Program-made: the position numbers and the translations under genes | Notes under the pieces: model-generated | Told to the model about the DNA's origin: nothing | The model's input: the letters and a program-made list of their open reading frames with translations, nothing else | The model's database searches: none | Source of the DNA: an uncultured Alphaproteobacteria bacterium | Lineage (GTDB): Bacteria > Pseudomonadota > Alphaproteobacteria > HIMB59 | DNA: 64,000 nucleotides | Direction of reading: 5' to 3' | Assembly: GCA_902591315.1 (NCBI GenBank) | Contig: CACJAI010000004.1 | Coordinates: forward strand, 1-64,000 | Shown here: one piece after another, positions 17,892-26,368 of the stretch | Position numbering within the stretch: position 1 is the first letter of the stretch | Layout: every line of letters starts with the position of its first letter

Positions 17892-19199
17892 ATGGCAACA
17901 AACCTTCACCAATTTGCTAAAAAAAATGGTGTCAAATATTTTTTTGTAAGCTTTGTAGATTTATTTGGGGTGCTTAGATCAAAGCTTGTACCTGCAACAG
18001 CTATAGATGAAATTCAATCTGAAGGAGCTGGGTTTGCAGGTTTTGCAACATGGCTTGATATGTCTCCAGCTGACTCTGATATGTTTGGTATGCCTGATGG
18101 TGATAGTGTTATCCAGCTTCCTTGGAATAAAGAAATAGCTTGGGTTGCCTCTGATTTGCATATGGATGGTAAACCAGTAGAAGCTTCACCCAGAATAGCC
18201 TTAAAAAGACAAATAGAAAAAGCAGCTAAAAAAAATCTTTATATGAAGTCAGGTGTTGAATGTGAATTTTTTTTGGTCAATGAAGACGGGACATCTTTAT
18301 CAGATCAAAGGGATACGCAAGCAAAACCATGCTATGACTCCTCTGCTTTAATGAGAAGATATGATGTTATCACTGAGATATGTGACTCAATGATTGCACT
18401 AGGATGGAAACCTTACCAAAACGATCATGAAGATGCGAATGGGCAATTTGAAATGAACTGGGATTTCTCGGATTGTTTAGTAACAGCAGATAGACATGCT
18501 TTTTTTAAATTCATGGTGAAATCTATTGCAGAAAAACATTCACTAAGGGCAACTTTCATGCCCAAACCTTTTACAAATTTAACAGGTAATGGATGTCATT
18601 GTCATATTTCTATTTGGGATAAATCTGGCAAAAAAAATATGTTTTTAGATAAAAAAGATGAATTAGGTTTATCCAAAACTGGTTACAATTTCTTAGGTGG
18701 AATAATGGAAAGTGCGGACAAAATGGCTGCTGTTTTTAACCCAACTGTAAACTCCTATAAAAGAATTAACGGTAGTGTAACAACATCAGGTGCAACATGG
18801 TCGCCAAGCTCGATTACTTGGGCAGGTAACAACAGGACACACATGGTAAGAGTTCCTGGAGCAGGAAGATTTGAATTAAGATTAATGGATGGAGCTACAA
18901 ATCCTTATTTACTTCAAGCAGGTATTTTACTTTTAGGTTTGGACGGTTTAAATAATAAAAGAGACCCTGGAAAACGATTAGATATTAATATGTACACAGA
19001 GGGTCACAAGGCTGGGAAAGTAAAAAAATTGCCATTAAATCTTCTTGATGCAATACGTGATTTTGATAAATCAAAAATCATTAGAGCAGGTTTTGGTGAT
19101 GATTTAGTCAATAGCTATGTAAAATTAAAAAATCAAGATTGGGGTACTTTTAATAAACACCTTTCTAGTTGGGAAAGAGAAACAACTCTAGATTGTTAA
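17892..19199 (+). CDS. gmaS: Gamma-glutamylmethylamide synthetase (GmaS/GlnT-type, glutamine synthetase III)
   Basis: A 435-residue ligase matching the GlnT/GmaS subgroup over its full length: YFFVSFVDLFGVLRSKLVPA at the N-terminus, GVECEFFLV, QNDHEDANGQFEMNWD, TGNGCHCHISIWD, GNNRTHMVRVPGAGRFELR, and an ending ERETTLDC. GmaS makes gamma-glutamylmethylamide from glutamate, methylamine and ATP, the first step of the N-methylglutamate pathway. GlnT of rhizobia is very close, so glutamine synthesis cannot be excluded; the surrounding mgs and mgd genes favour GmaS. A GAGGAGA ribosome-binding site precedes the ATG. No copy of the IclR-type operator was seen upstream. Confidence 0.85.
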   Translation: MATNLHQFAKKNGVKYFFVSFVDLFGVLRSKLVPATAIDEIQSEGAGFAGFATWLDMSPADSDMFGMPDGDSVIQLPWNKEIAWVASDLHMDGKPVEASPRIALKRQIEKAAKKNLYMKSGVECEFFLVNEDGTSLSDQRDTQAKPCYDSSALMRRYDVITEICDSMIALGWKPYQNDHEDANGQFEMNWDFSDCLVTADRHAFFKFMVKSIAEKHSLRATFMPKPFTNLTGNGCHCHISIWDKSGKKNMFLDKKDELGLSKTGYNFLGGIMESADKMAAVFNPTVNSYKRINGSVTTSGATWSPSSITWAGNNRTHMVRVPGAGRFELRLMDGATNPYLLQAGILLLGLDGLNNKRDPGKRLDINMYTEGHKAGKVKKLPLNLLDAIRDFDKSKIIRAGFGDDLVNSYVKLKNQDWGTFNKHLSSWERETTLDC

Positions 19200-19206
19200 A
19201 TTATTA

Positions 19207-19761
19207 ATGACACCTGAAGTTTTACAAGAAAAGTTTCTTGATTGGCAATGTCAATCTAGAATTCAGGCATTTAGAACACAAAATGGTAGACCAAACTCAT
19301 CTATGGCACCAATATTGCTTGATAAGAAAGGAAATGAACTTCTAAGAATTATTGTTGTAATTTCAGAAAATGATCCTGTAAACACGACAAAACTGTTTGA
19401 ACACACATTTAAACGAACTTACGATCCAGCTGATCGATTTGATAAAATGAATAAATTTTTATCTTCTGAATATTTTATTGATAAAGATAAATTTTCAGAC
19501 TCTTTATTTGCTACTTTTCCAAAAGATTCAAGCATCTCAAAAAAAGTAGTTAAAGACGGCTCATGTATTTTAGATTTTATTCACCTTTCTACAAATTATA
19601 GATTGTCATGTTCTCCTTTTATTCTCGATAAAAATGAGGAACATTGGGAAAATATTTTTTGGCATAATAAAAATTTTAATCCTGGTTTGGGGAATGACAT
19701 AGATGTTATAAAGTTTATTCCAAATTGGAAAAAATCTAAATTAATAAGAATTAAAGATTAA
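19207..19761 (+). CDS. Conserved-looking unknown protein co-transcribed with gmaS
   Basis: A 184-residue soluble protein beginning 7 bases after gmaS, so almost certainly in the same transcript. It opens MTPEVLQEKFLDWQCQSRI and ends with a tryptophan-rich segment (EEHWENIFWHNKNFNPGLG, then FIPNWKK). No signal peptide, membrane helix or CxxC motif is present; three isolated cysteines are scattered. I do not recognise a domain. The tight coupling to gmaS suggests a role in amine ligation or its control. A strong hairpin follows its stop. Confidence 0.8.
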   Translation: MTPEVLQEKFLDWQCQSRIQAFRTQNGRPNSSMAPILLDKKGNELLRIIVVISENDPVNTTKLFEHTFKRTYDPADRFDKMNKFLSSEYFIDKDKFSDSLFATFPKDSSISKKVVKDGSCILDFIHLSTNYRLSCSPFILDKNEEHWENIFWHNKNFNPGLGNDIDVIKFIPNWKKSKLIRIKD

Positions 19762-19774
19762 AATATTTGAAAGG

Positions 19775-19798
19775 ATAAGGGAGCAAAGGCTCCCTTAT
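19775..19798. terminator. Bidirectional terminator hairpin between convergent genes
   Basis: A 10-bp perfect stem (ATAAGGGAGC paired with GCTCCCTTAT) with an AAAG loop lies between the stop of the 184-residue gene and the stop of the lysine-rich gene. A/T tracts on both sides allow it to act in either direction. Confidence 0.8.
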
Positions 19799-19808
19799 TT
19801 ATAAAATT

Positions 19809-20285
19809 TTACTCAACTAACTTAAAGTTCTCACCCTTAGCGTATGTTCTTTTTAACTGTACCAAGGGATGATTAGGTGACATTTGAAACTTAATTAAAA
19901 GTTCTCTTGCTAACATATCTCTATCTTGTTGGTTTTTTGGAAGTTTAATCTTCTTTGGCAAAGTGATCCAAGCGTTTGCATTTCTGTCAAACACAGCAGG
20001 GGTATCACCTTCAAAACCCATATGGATGTCCTCTAACCAATTTAAATCATCCCAACCCATAATTTCGATATATTGTTTAAGAAATGGTGTTAAGTGCTTG
20101 TAATCAGGAATTAAGTTAACATCATAACGATAGCCAATATGCTGGCCAATCATTTTTTCTCTTGATGTTTTAATTTCCTTATCTTTTAATTTAGCTCCGC
20201 CGACAACTTGATAACCTTTTGACTTATTAGGTTTTTTTGATTTTGCAGAAGTTGATTTCTTTTTTGTAACTTTCTTTTTAACCAT
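19809..20285 (-). CDS. Lysine-rich unknown protein ending amine module 1
   Basis: A 158-residue protein. The first 23 or so residues are a Lys/Ser/Thr tail (MVKKKVTKKKSTSAKSKK...), disordered and very basic. The rest (about residues 45-158) looks folded and soluble, with the stretches YKHLTPFLKQYIEIMGWDD and TPAVFDRNANAWITLPKK. I do not recognise it. It starts 9 bases after the mgsC-like gene and is the last gene of module 1, so it is probably a subunit or accessory of that pathway. The basic tail could bind RNA, DNA or an acidic partner; this is speculation. Confidence 0.75.
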   Translation of the reverse strand: MVKKKVTKKKSTSAKSKKPNKSKGYQVVGGAKLKDKEIKTSREKMIGQHIGYRYDVNLIPDYKHLTPFLKQYIEIMGWDDLNWLEDIHMGFEGDTPAVFDRNANAWITLPKKIKLPKNQQDRDMLARELLIKFQMSPNHPLVQLKRTYAKGENFKLVE

Positions 20286-20294
20286 AATACTCTC

Positions 20295-21629
20295 CTAAAT
20301 TGAGTGGTAGTTATCTACACCTACTGTTAAATCTGTACCAGCTAATGGAACTTTAGCCATTGCTGATGACTCCATTGTCAATGCAGCTAGATCTTCTGGC
20401 TCAAGTGAGTGAATGTTTGTCTTACCACATGCTCTTGCTAACATTTGGCACTCAAGAGTCATAGTGCTAAGCAAATTATAAACTCTTTCTGCTGCCTCTG
20501 TTGGGTCTAATCTACTTCTAAGAACAGGATCCTGTGTGGCCACACCAACTGGACATCTACCAGTATGACAGTGATAGCAGTAACCTGCCTCTACTCCCAT
20601 TTCTTTTTCATAATCAGCTTCTGGAATATCTTTGTTACAGTTCAGTGCTACTAATCCAGCTGTACCGATAGCAATAGCATCTGCCCCAAGAGCTAAGGCT
20701 TTAGCCATATCAGCTCCATCTCTAATACCTCCAGCAAATACCAATGATATTTCACCAGTTTTGCCAACATCGTCCAAAGCTCTTCTTGCTTCTCTAATTG
20801 CCCCAATACCAGGAATACCAGTATTAGCTGCTGCGATGTGTGGACCAGCTGCTGTTGAACCTTCCATAGAGTCTAAAAATATAGAGTCAGGGTCACATTT
20901 TGCTGCCATTCTGACATCGTCATAAACTCTTGATGCGCCTAATTTCAATTGAATTGGCACTTGATTGTCAGTTAATTCTCTTAATTCTTGAACCTTAAGA
21001 GCTAAATCGTCAGGTCCCATCCAGTCTGGGTGTCTAGCAGGAGATCTTTGATCAATACCAGCAGGTAACGATCTCATCTCAGCTACTTGGTCAGTAACTT
21101 TCTGGCCCATTAAGTGACCACCCATCCCAACTTTTTGACCTTGGCCAATGAAAACCTCAATAGCGTCAGCTAATTGAGCATGGTGTGGGTTGAAGCCATA
21201 CCTGGATTGAATACATTGATAATACCATTTGTGAGAGTACCTTCTCTCATCAGGTATCATACCCCCTTCTCCAGAGCAAGTTGCACTTCCAGCCATTGAT
21301 GAACCTCTAGCTAAAGCAGTTTTTGCTTCATAAGAAAGAGCACCAAAACTCATACTTGTTATGTAAACAGGAATATCAAGTTTGATAGGATTTTTTGCTC
21401 TAGGACCTATTATTGTTTCTGTTAGACACTTCTCTCTGTAACCTTCAATAACAAATCTTGTTAATGTGCCCGGTAAAAAAACTAAATCATCCCAGTGAGG
21501 AATTTTTTTCATTAACGCCATACCACGCATACGATAACGACCAAGTTGTGATTTGATATGAATGTCGTCCATTACCTCGGGGGTAAAAATTGAGTTTTGT
21601 CCTAATAATTGTGTATTACGTTTTGCCAT
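20295..21629 (-). CDS. FMN-binding glutamate-synthase-like subunit (MgsC/GlxD-like), module 1
   Basis: A 444-residue protein equal to the FMN/Fe-S synthase domain of GltB. Typical marks are SMSFGALSYEAKTALARGS, the substrate and FMN barrel LKLGASRVYDD to AGGIRDGADMAKALALGADA, and the cysteine cluster CYHCHTGRCPVGVATQD at about residues 347-360, which keeps the three Cys expected for a 3Fe-4S cluster. In the N-methylglutamate synthase MgsABC this subunit makes the N-substituted glutamate. It shares one base with the mgsB-like gene. Module 2 has a clearly different paralogue without these cysteines. Confidence 0.88.
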   Translation of the reverse strand: MAKRNTQLLGQNSIFTPEVMDDIHIKSQLGRYRMRGMALMKKIPHWDDLVFLPGTLTRFVIEGYREKCLTETIIGPRAKNPIKLDIPVYITSMSFGALSYEAKTALARGSSMAGSATCSGEGGMIPDERRYSHKWYYQCIQSRYGFNPHHAQLADAIEVFIGQGQKVGMGGHLMGQKVTDQVAEMRSLPAGIDQRSPARHPDWMGPDDLALKVQELRELTDNQVPIQLKLGASRVYDDVRMAAKCDPDSIFLDSMEGSTAAGPHIAAANTGIPGIGAIREARRALDDVGKTGEISLVFAGGIRDGADMAKALALGADAIAIGTAGLVALNCNKDIPEADYEKEMGVEAGYCYHCHTGRCPVGVATQDPVLRSRLDPTEAAERVYNLLSTMTLECQMLARACGKTNIHSLEPEDLAALTMESSAMAKVPLAGTDLTVGVDNYHSI

Positions 21630-22465
21630 TAGCCTAATATTCCTTTCTTTTCTGCTGGCTCTAGATTGTCATAATTCCAGAGCATTCTTCCTGCAACGTA
21701 TTTCTTAAATTTTGAAGCTGGGACTTTGCAATCAATCTCAGCATTTTTAATTTTTTGTTCTAGCCATCTAACCTCGTGTTCATTCATTTCACCAGGTACG
21801 CAGTCTGTTCCAAGCGAATGAGGCTCTCCTCCAACAAAAATGATTCCATCATACATTGAGTCACCCATGTTTGCGTTTACATCACCACAAACTATAATTC
21901 TTCCTCTTTGCATCATAAATCCAGTGTAAGCTCCAGCATTTCCGCCAATAAGAATAGTGCCACCTTTCATATCAATTCCAGTTCTTGCACCTGCATCGCC
22001 TTTAACAATAAGGTCACCGCCTCTAAGAGCAGCTCCAAAACAAGATCCTGCATTGTTTTCAACAACAACTTTTCCTGACATCATATTTTCAGCACATGAC
22101 CAACCAACTCTTCCATTAACTCTCACTGTTGGTCCATCGATACAACCTATACCAAAATAACCTAAGCTACCCTCAAAGATTAAGTTTAACTTATTTAGAA
22201 TTCCCACACCAAGTGAATGTTTTGCACCAGGGTTTTTAATAACTATAGACCCATATCCCTTTCGAATTGCATCTCTAATTTTTTGATTCAATTCATGAGC
22301 ATCAATGCCTTCACAATCAATGGAGGTTCTTTTATTAAAATCAACTTCGTGATTACCGTAGTAGGTATAATTTTCTTCTTCTGTTACTTCAAAATATAAT
22401 TTTTGCGATCTACCTGATAAATTTTCATCATCAAAAGCAGTAGTTCTTTTTGTTATGCCTGCCAT
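21629..22465 (-). CDS. GltB C-terminal beta-helix-like subunit (MgsB/GlxC-like), module 1
   Basis: A 278-residue protein equal to the GXGXG right-handed beta-helix domain of glutamate synthase (GltB C-terminal domain), seen as repeated Gly-rich turns: GAKHSLGVG, GCIDGPTVRVNGRVG, GSCFGAALRGGDLIVKGDAG, GGTILIGGNAGAYTG. About 50 extra N-terminal residues distinguish it from the module 2 copy. It overlaps the mgsA-like gene by 13 bases and the mgsC-like gene by one, indicating tight translational coupling of the three subunits. Confidence 0.88.
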   Translation of the reverse strand: MAGITKRTTAFDDENLSGRSQKLYFEVTEEENYTYYGNHEVDFNKRTSIDCEGIDAHELNQKIRDAIRKGYGSIVIKNPGAKHSLGVGILNKLNLIFEGSLGYFGIGCIDGPTVRVNGRVGWSCAENMMSGKVVVENNAGSCFGAALRGGDLIVKGDAGARTGIDMKGGTILIGGNAGAYTGFMMQRGRIIVCGDVNANMGDSMYDGIIFVGGEPHSLGTDCVPGEMNEHEVRWLEQKIKNAEIDCKVPASKFKKYVAGRMLWNYDNLEPAEKKGILG

Positions 22466-23394
22466 ACTTTTACCTCCGCTTCATAAGGGTCATATGTTTT
22501 AATTTCGTGAGGAAATATATTCCTAATTGCAACTTCCTCTGATGCACATGCTACGATGTCTTTACTTTCGTAGATTACCATTGGCTTAGCGGCCATATGG
22601 TCTTTTGCCATTCCCAACTGATCCTTTGTTGCTACAACATATGTAAAAACTCCATCGAGTTCATCCAAGCTATCATGCATAGCTTTTTCTAGTTCAATGC
22701 CGTTAGCCATCTTATCAGCTATATAGACAGCAATTATTTCTGAGTCACAATTTGAATTAAACCTGTAACCTTTTCTTTCAAGTACTCTTCGATTGCCCCA
22801 ATAATTAGTCAATTGACCATTATGAACAACTGACACATCCTCAAAAGGGAAAGCCCAATAAGGGTGTGCGGATTTAATATCTACATCAGACTCGGTAGCC
22901 ATCCTTGTATGGCCAATACCGTGGGTACCCATAAATTTATCAAGGCCATATTGATTGGATACAGTATTTGCATCGCCTAAGTCTTTAATGAGCTCGAGAC
23001 CCTTACCAATTGATAAAATTTCAGTTTTTTCGACTGTTTCTATCTCAGTAGCCAAATCTGTGAGGTCACCTTTAAAATCAAATATATATCTGAAAGCGTA
23101 TGGGGTGCTGGAGCTTTCTTTTGTTACTTTAGCACCATGTTTTTTTAAAATAGAGTCGACAGCATTTTTTCTATTTTTTAAATCAGCAGGTGAGTCGACA
23201 GTTGCATTTACCTTTTCAGCCTCGTTTTCAGATATTTTAAATCTCATTACAAAGCCTTTTTTTAAAGGTGTTCCGTACATAGCATATCCTGTTGAGTCAG
23301 GTCCCCTATGTTTAAGACCTTGTAACATAAGGCCCATTTGTTCACCGACGTTGACTGTCTTCTTTTTATTTATAACTCCAGCTATTCCACACAT
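22453..23394 (-). CDS. Class II glutamine amidotransferase subunit (MgsA/GlxB-like), module 1
   Basis: A 313-residue N-terminal-nucleophile amidotransferase. After removal of Met the catalytic Cys2 is exposed (MCGIAGVIN). GLKHRGPDSTGYAMYG, the substrate-loop GIGHTRMATESDVDIKSAHP and VVHNGQLTNY follow the GltB/PurF pattern. In an Mgs-type enzyme this subunit would release the amine from the gamma-glutamyl amide made by the neighbouring ligase and pass it to the synthase subunit. It lies 19 bases after the 489-residue ligase gene. Confidence 0.88.
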   Translation of the reverse strand: MCGIAGVINKKKTVNVGEQMGLMLQGLKHRGPDSTGYAMYGTPLKKGFVMRFKISENEAEKVNATVDSPADLKNRKNAVDSILKKHGAKVTKESSSTPYAFRYIFDFKGDLTDLATEIETVEKTEILSIGKGLELIKDLGDANTVSNQYGLDKFMGTHGIGHTRMATESDVDIKSAHPYWAFPFEDVSVVHNGQLTNYWGNRRVLERKGYRFNSNCDSEIIAVYIADKMANGIELEKAMHDSLDELDGVFTYVVATKDQLGMAKDHMAAKPMVIYESKDIVACASEEVAIRNIFPHEIKTYDPYEAEVKVWQA

Positions 23395-23413
23395 ACTTTT
23401 CTCCTATCTTATC

Positions 23414-24883
23414 TTATGGTAAGCAATCTAGGTATTTATCGAGATCCCATTGAGTCGGAGTTGCTAAAAATTCTTCCCACTCATCTCTTTTATACTCCAT
23501 AAACACTTTCATCATGTCACCTGGTAGAGCATCTTGTATTACCTTGTCGGTTTCTAATCGATCTAATGCCTCACCAAGAGTCATTGGTAATTTTTCAACT
23601 TGCTTACCAGCTTTCATTTGTTCATACATATTTTGTTGTTCAGGTTTGCCTGGATCCATTTTCTTTGTAATACCATGGTCGAATGCTTTCAACAGACCGC
23701 TTCCCATTAAGTATGGGTTGTGGGCTGAGTCGACTGATCGATATTCAAATCTACCAGGGGCAGATACCCTTAAACCACAGGTTCTGTTTTGATATCCCCA
23801 GTCCGCATAAACTGGAGCCCAAAAACCTGTATCCCAAAGTCTTCTATATGAATTCACAGTTGAGGAACCCAAGGCTGTCAAAGCAGGAAGGTGTTCCATG
23901 ACACCACCAATTGCTTGAAGGCCTATTTTTCCAGGAATTCTTCTATCTTTTCCGTCCGGCATAAAGACATTTGTACCTCCTCTACGGTGATGAAATACAT
24001 TTTCCATACCTGGGATAGTCTTGTTACCACATGGTATTAACTCATCTTTTCCGCCCTTCCAGAGTGAAATATTTGTGTGACACCCAGAAGCAGACACGCC
24101 GACAAATGGCTTACTCAGAAAACAAGCAATCAAATTAAATTCTCTTGCTACTTGAGCACATATTTGTCTGTAAGTTGATAACCTGTCAGCGTTTCTAACA
24201 ACATCATCGTAGTTGAAATTTAGTTCTAATTGTCCAGGCGCGTCCTCATGATCACCTTGGATAATGTCCAAACCCATTGCACGTGAATACTCAATTACTT
24301 TCATGTAAACAGGTCTTAATGATTCAAATTGATCAATGTGATAGCAGTAGGGCTTAGAGAAACCTGAACCGGTCGGTGAACCATCTTCGTTTTTTGTTAA
24401 CCACATCATTTCAGGTTCTGTCCCTGCTCGTAATTCTAGTTTGTGTTTCTTTTTAAATTCTTCGTGGGCTCTTTTTAAGTTACCTCTGCAATCAGATGTA
24501 AGATATCCACCAGGATCTTTTTCTTCTTCCCTGTTTCTAAAACAAGTACAAAAAACTCTGGCAATTCTTTTATCCCATGGAATTTGAACAAATGTTTCAG
24601 GGTCAGGTATACCCACTAATTCGTGAGCCTCTGGTCCATAACCTATGTAATCACCATGTCTATTTGTAAATAGATTAGCAGTAGCTCCATAAACTAATTG
24701 GAAACCTTTATTGGCTACACTCTCCCAATGATCTGCAGGAACACCTTTACCTACAATTCGACCTGTAACAGAAATAAATTGATAATAAATGTACTCAATT
24801 CCTAATTTATCAATTTTTTTTCTAACTTGTTTTATATAGTCTTGTCTCTTTTTATCCTTAACGTACGTTTCTAGCGCTGTCAT
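23414..24883 (-). CDS. Glutamine-synthetase-family ligase of amine module 1 (489 residues)
   Basis: A glutamine-synthetase-fold ligase with beta-grasp N-domain (YIYYQFISVTGRIVGKGVPA) and core motifs RAGTEPEMMWL, QGDHEDAPGQLELNFNYDD, SASGCHTNISLWKGG, and GYQNRTCGLRVSAPGRFEYRSVD. It is distinct from both the GmaS-type (435 residues) and the 465-residue paralogue. Its place directly before mgsABC-like genes and after an FAD oxidase suggests it gamma-glutamylates the amine handled by this module; the amine is unknown. A very strong GGAGGAGG site precedes the ATG. Confidence 0.85.
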   Translation of the reverse strand: MTALETYVKDKKRQDYIKQVRKKIDKLGIEYIYYQFISVTGRIVGKGVPADHWESVANKGFQLVYGATANLFTNRHGDYIGYGPEAHELVGIPDPETFVQIPWDKRIARVFCTCFRNREEEKDPGGYLTSDCRGNLKRAHEEFKKKHKLELRAGTEPEMMWLTKNEDGSPTGSGFSKPYCYHIDQFESLRPVYMKVIEYSRAMGLDIIQGDHEDAPGQLELNFNYDDVVRNADRLSTYRQICAQVAREFNLIACFLSKPFVGVSASGCHTNISLWKGGKDELIPCGNKTIPGMENVFHHRRGGTNVFMPDGKDRRIPGKIGLQAIGGVMEHLPALTALGSSTVNSYRRLWDTGFWAPVYADWGYQNRTCGLRVSAPGRFEYRSVDSAHNPYLMGSGLLKAFDHGITKKMDPGKPEQQNMYEQMKAGKQVEKLPMTLGEALDRLETDKVIQDALPGDMMKVFMEYKRDEWEEFLATPTQWDLDKYLDCLP

Positions 24884-24904
24884 TTTATTCCTCCTCCTTT
24901 TACA

Positions 24905-26251
24905 TCAACTCCAAGGGAACGGGCTCTTTGAAACCGGATGTAACTTCCCTTCTTCATAACGAGAAAATCTAAAAGGTTCTAGAATTTCAGATTTCTCACC
25001 AAGTAACTCATTAGATACAAGATCACCTAACCCAGCCATTTTGTATCCATGGTTTGCATCAGCTATAATATATACGTTTTCTCTGTATTGGTCGAATACG
25101 GGAAAACGATCTGGAGTAACACAGCCAATACCGCCAGCTTTTTGCTTTTTGTATTTAGCGTGACATCCATCAAATTGCTTTTGGCAAAAAGCCAAAGCTG
25201 AGGTCCATTTATCCTCAAAAGAAGCCCTTGGTTGAAACTCATCTGAGTCATGACCATAAGGGTCAAGACTTATATCGTTTACAGGTTTATTTATGTCATA
25301 TGGAGAGGAGCCGCCTTGTATACCATCTCTGTAGACATCGGGCTTATAGTAAAAACCCCACATAACATTTTCATGTATAACATCTCCTGTTTTATTTGAG
25401 ACAAGTGTAGCTTCTGTATCAACATGAATAACTGGGTACTCTGTTCCGTTTGCTGTTTTATAACTTCTTGGATCAACTTCCAACTCACCCTCTTCAAGCG
25501 CCATGTATGACCACATAGGTATATCATCAGTAAATGAACCATCAGGTTTTTTTATTTTTACGGTGTTAGGTAATTCTAAAATTTCCCAGAATTTTCTTAC
25601 CCATGGACCAGCCGCAACAACTAATTGAGTGCATTCAATTTTACCCTCTGATGTTTCTACAGCCGAAACTGCGCCACTACCATTAGAAGAAATTAAATTG
25701 TTAACAGTCACACCTTCTAAAACTTTTGCACCGGCCGATACTGCTAACTTATGGAAGCCCTCTATGGCTCCTCTATTAGCTCCATATCCTGTTTTCTTTT
25801 CGTGTAAAACTGAAGTGATGCCTTGAGCTTGCCAATCTGGCAACATGTCTTTCATATACTTATCACAATCTGATGCTCCCTCAATAAACTCAGAGTCAAA
25901 TCCTATTTCTTTTTGCTGCTCATAAACTTCAGACATTCCCTCTTGCATAAGCTCGGAGTTGATCTGCATGTAGCCAACTGGCTTGTAAGTTAAAGCCTCA
26001 GCATTCTCATTCCAAACATTTACAGAATGAGCCATTAGTCTTCTCATTGCAGGCTGGTAGTAATTGTTCCTTACAATTCCACATGCAACACCACTAGCTC
26101 CATTTGCAACTTTGGATTTTTCCAAAACGACTACAGAATTTTCTTTGAGTTGGCCTTTGCTGGATAATTTTTTACAAAGATGCCATGCGGTGCTCAGACC
26201 GTGAATTCCAGCACCGATTATTAAATAGTCACATTTAGTAGGTAAGCTCAT
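24905..26251 (-). CDS. FAD-dependent amine/N-alkylglutamate oxidoreductase (DAO family), module 1
   Basis: A DAO/sarcosine-oxidase-type flavoprotein of about 448 residues. The dinucleotide fold YLIIGAGIHGLSTAWHL is near the N-terminus and the C-terminal FAD region reads VYIIADANHGYKMAGLG. I choose the ATG at 26251 because GGAGG lies 11 bases before it; a longer frame reaching 26308 adds 19 residues with no Rossmann strand. It heads module 1, 59 bases downstream of a perfect IclR-type palindrome. By analogy with MgdA it may oxidise the N-substituted glutamate made by the module, but it lacks the heterotetramer partners. The substrate is inferred only. Confidence 0.8.
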   Translation of the reverse strand: MSLPTKCDYLIIGAGIHGLSTAWHLCKKLSSKGQLKENSVVVLEKSKVANGASGVACGIVRNNYYQPAMRRLMAHSVNVWNENAEALTYKPVGYMQINSELMQEGMSEVYEQQKEIGFDSEFIEGASDCDKYMKDMLPDWQAQGITSVLHEKKTGYGANRGAIEGFHKLAVSAGAKVLEGVTVNNLISSNGSGAVSAVETSEGKIECTQLVVAAGPWVRKFWEILELPNTVKIKKPDGSFTDDIPMWSYMALEEGELEVDPRSYKTANGTEYPVIHVDTEATLVSNKTGDVIHENVMWGFYYKPDVYRDGIQGGSSPYDINKPVNDISLDPYGHDSDEFQPRASFEDKWTSALAFCQKQFDGCHAKYKKQKAGGIGCVTPDRFPVFDQYRENVYIIADANHGYKMAGLGDLVSNELLGEKSEILEPFRFSRYEEGKLHPVSKSPFPWS

Positions 26252-26310
26252 TATTTTAGTAACCTCCAAGCAATTACATTTTGTCTGCGAGGTATGAAAA
26301 AAACACATTT

Positions 26311-26329
26311 TGTTTCATATTATGAAACA
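26311..26329. promoter_or_regulatory. Candidate IclR-type operator, site 1 (module 1 promoter)
   Basis: TGTTTCATATTATGAAACA is a perfect inverted repeat, nine bases on each side of one central base. It lies 59 bases upstream of the module 1 oxidase start and shortly after the 3' end of the IclR-type gene. Three other close copies occur in this window, all before methylamine genes or the regulator. Confidence 0.78.
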
Positions 26330-26368
26330 AAATTTTTACAAAAATCTATTATTTATCAACAATAATCG

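Noticed and set aside
19207..19761. DmmA (dimethylamine monooxygenase subunit) as identity of the 184-residue protein
   Set aside because: Size is similar, but there is no CxxC metal-binding motif and no other dmm gene is adjacent.
20632..20925. A 97-residue Ala/Pro-rich plus-strand frame
   Set aside because: Antisense shadow of the MgsC-like FMN domain; no start signal.
22955..23422. A 155-residue plus-strand open frame opposite the module 1 amidotransferase gene
   Set aside because: It lies antisense inside a clear MgsA-like gene, has no ribosome-binding site or recognisable domain, and its hydrophobic, Ser/Pro-rich composition is what the complement of that gene gives.
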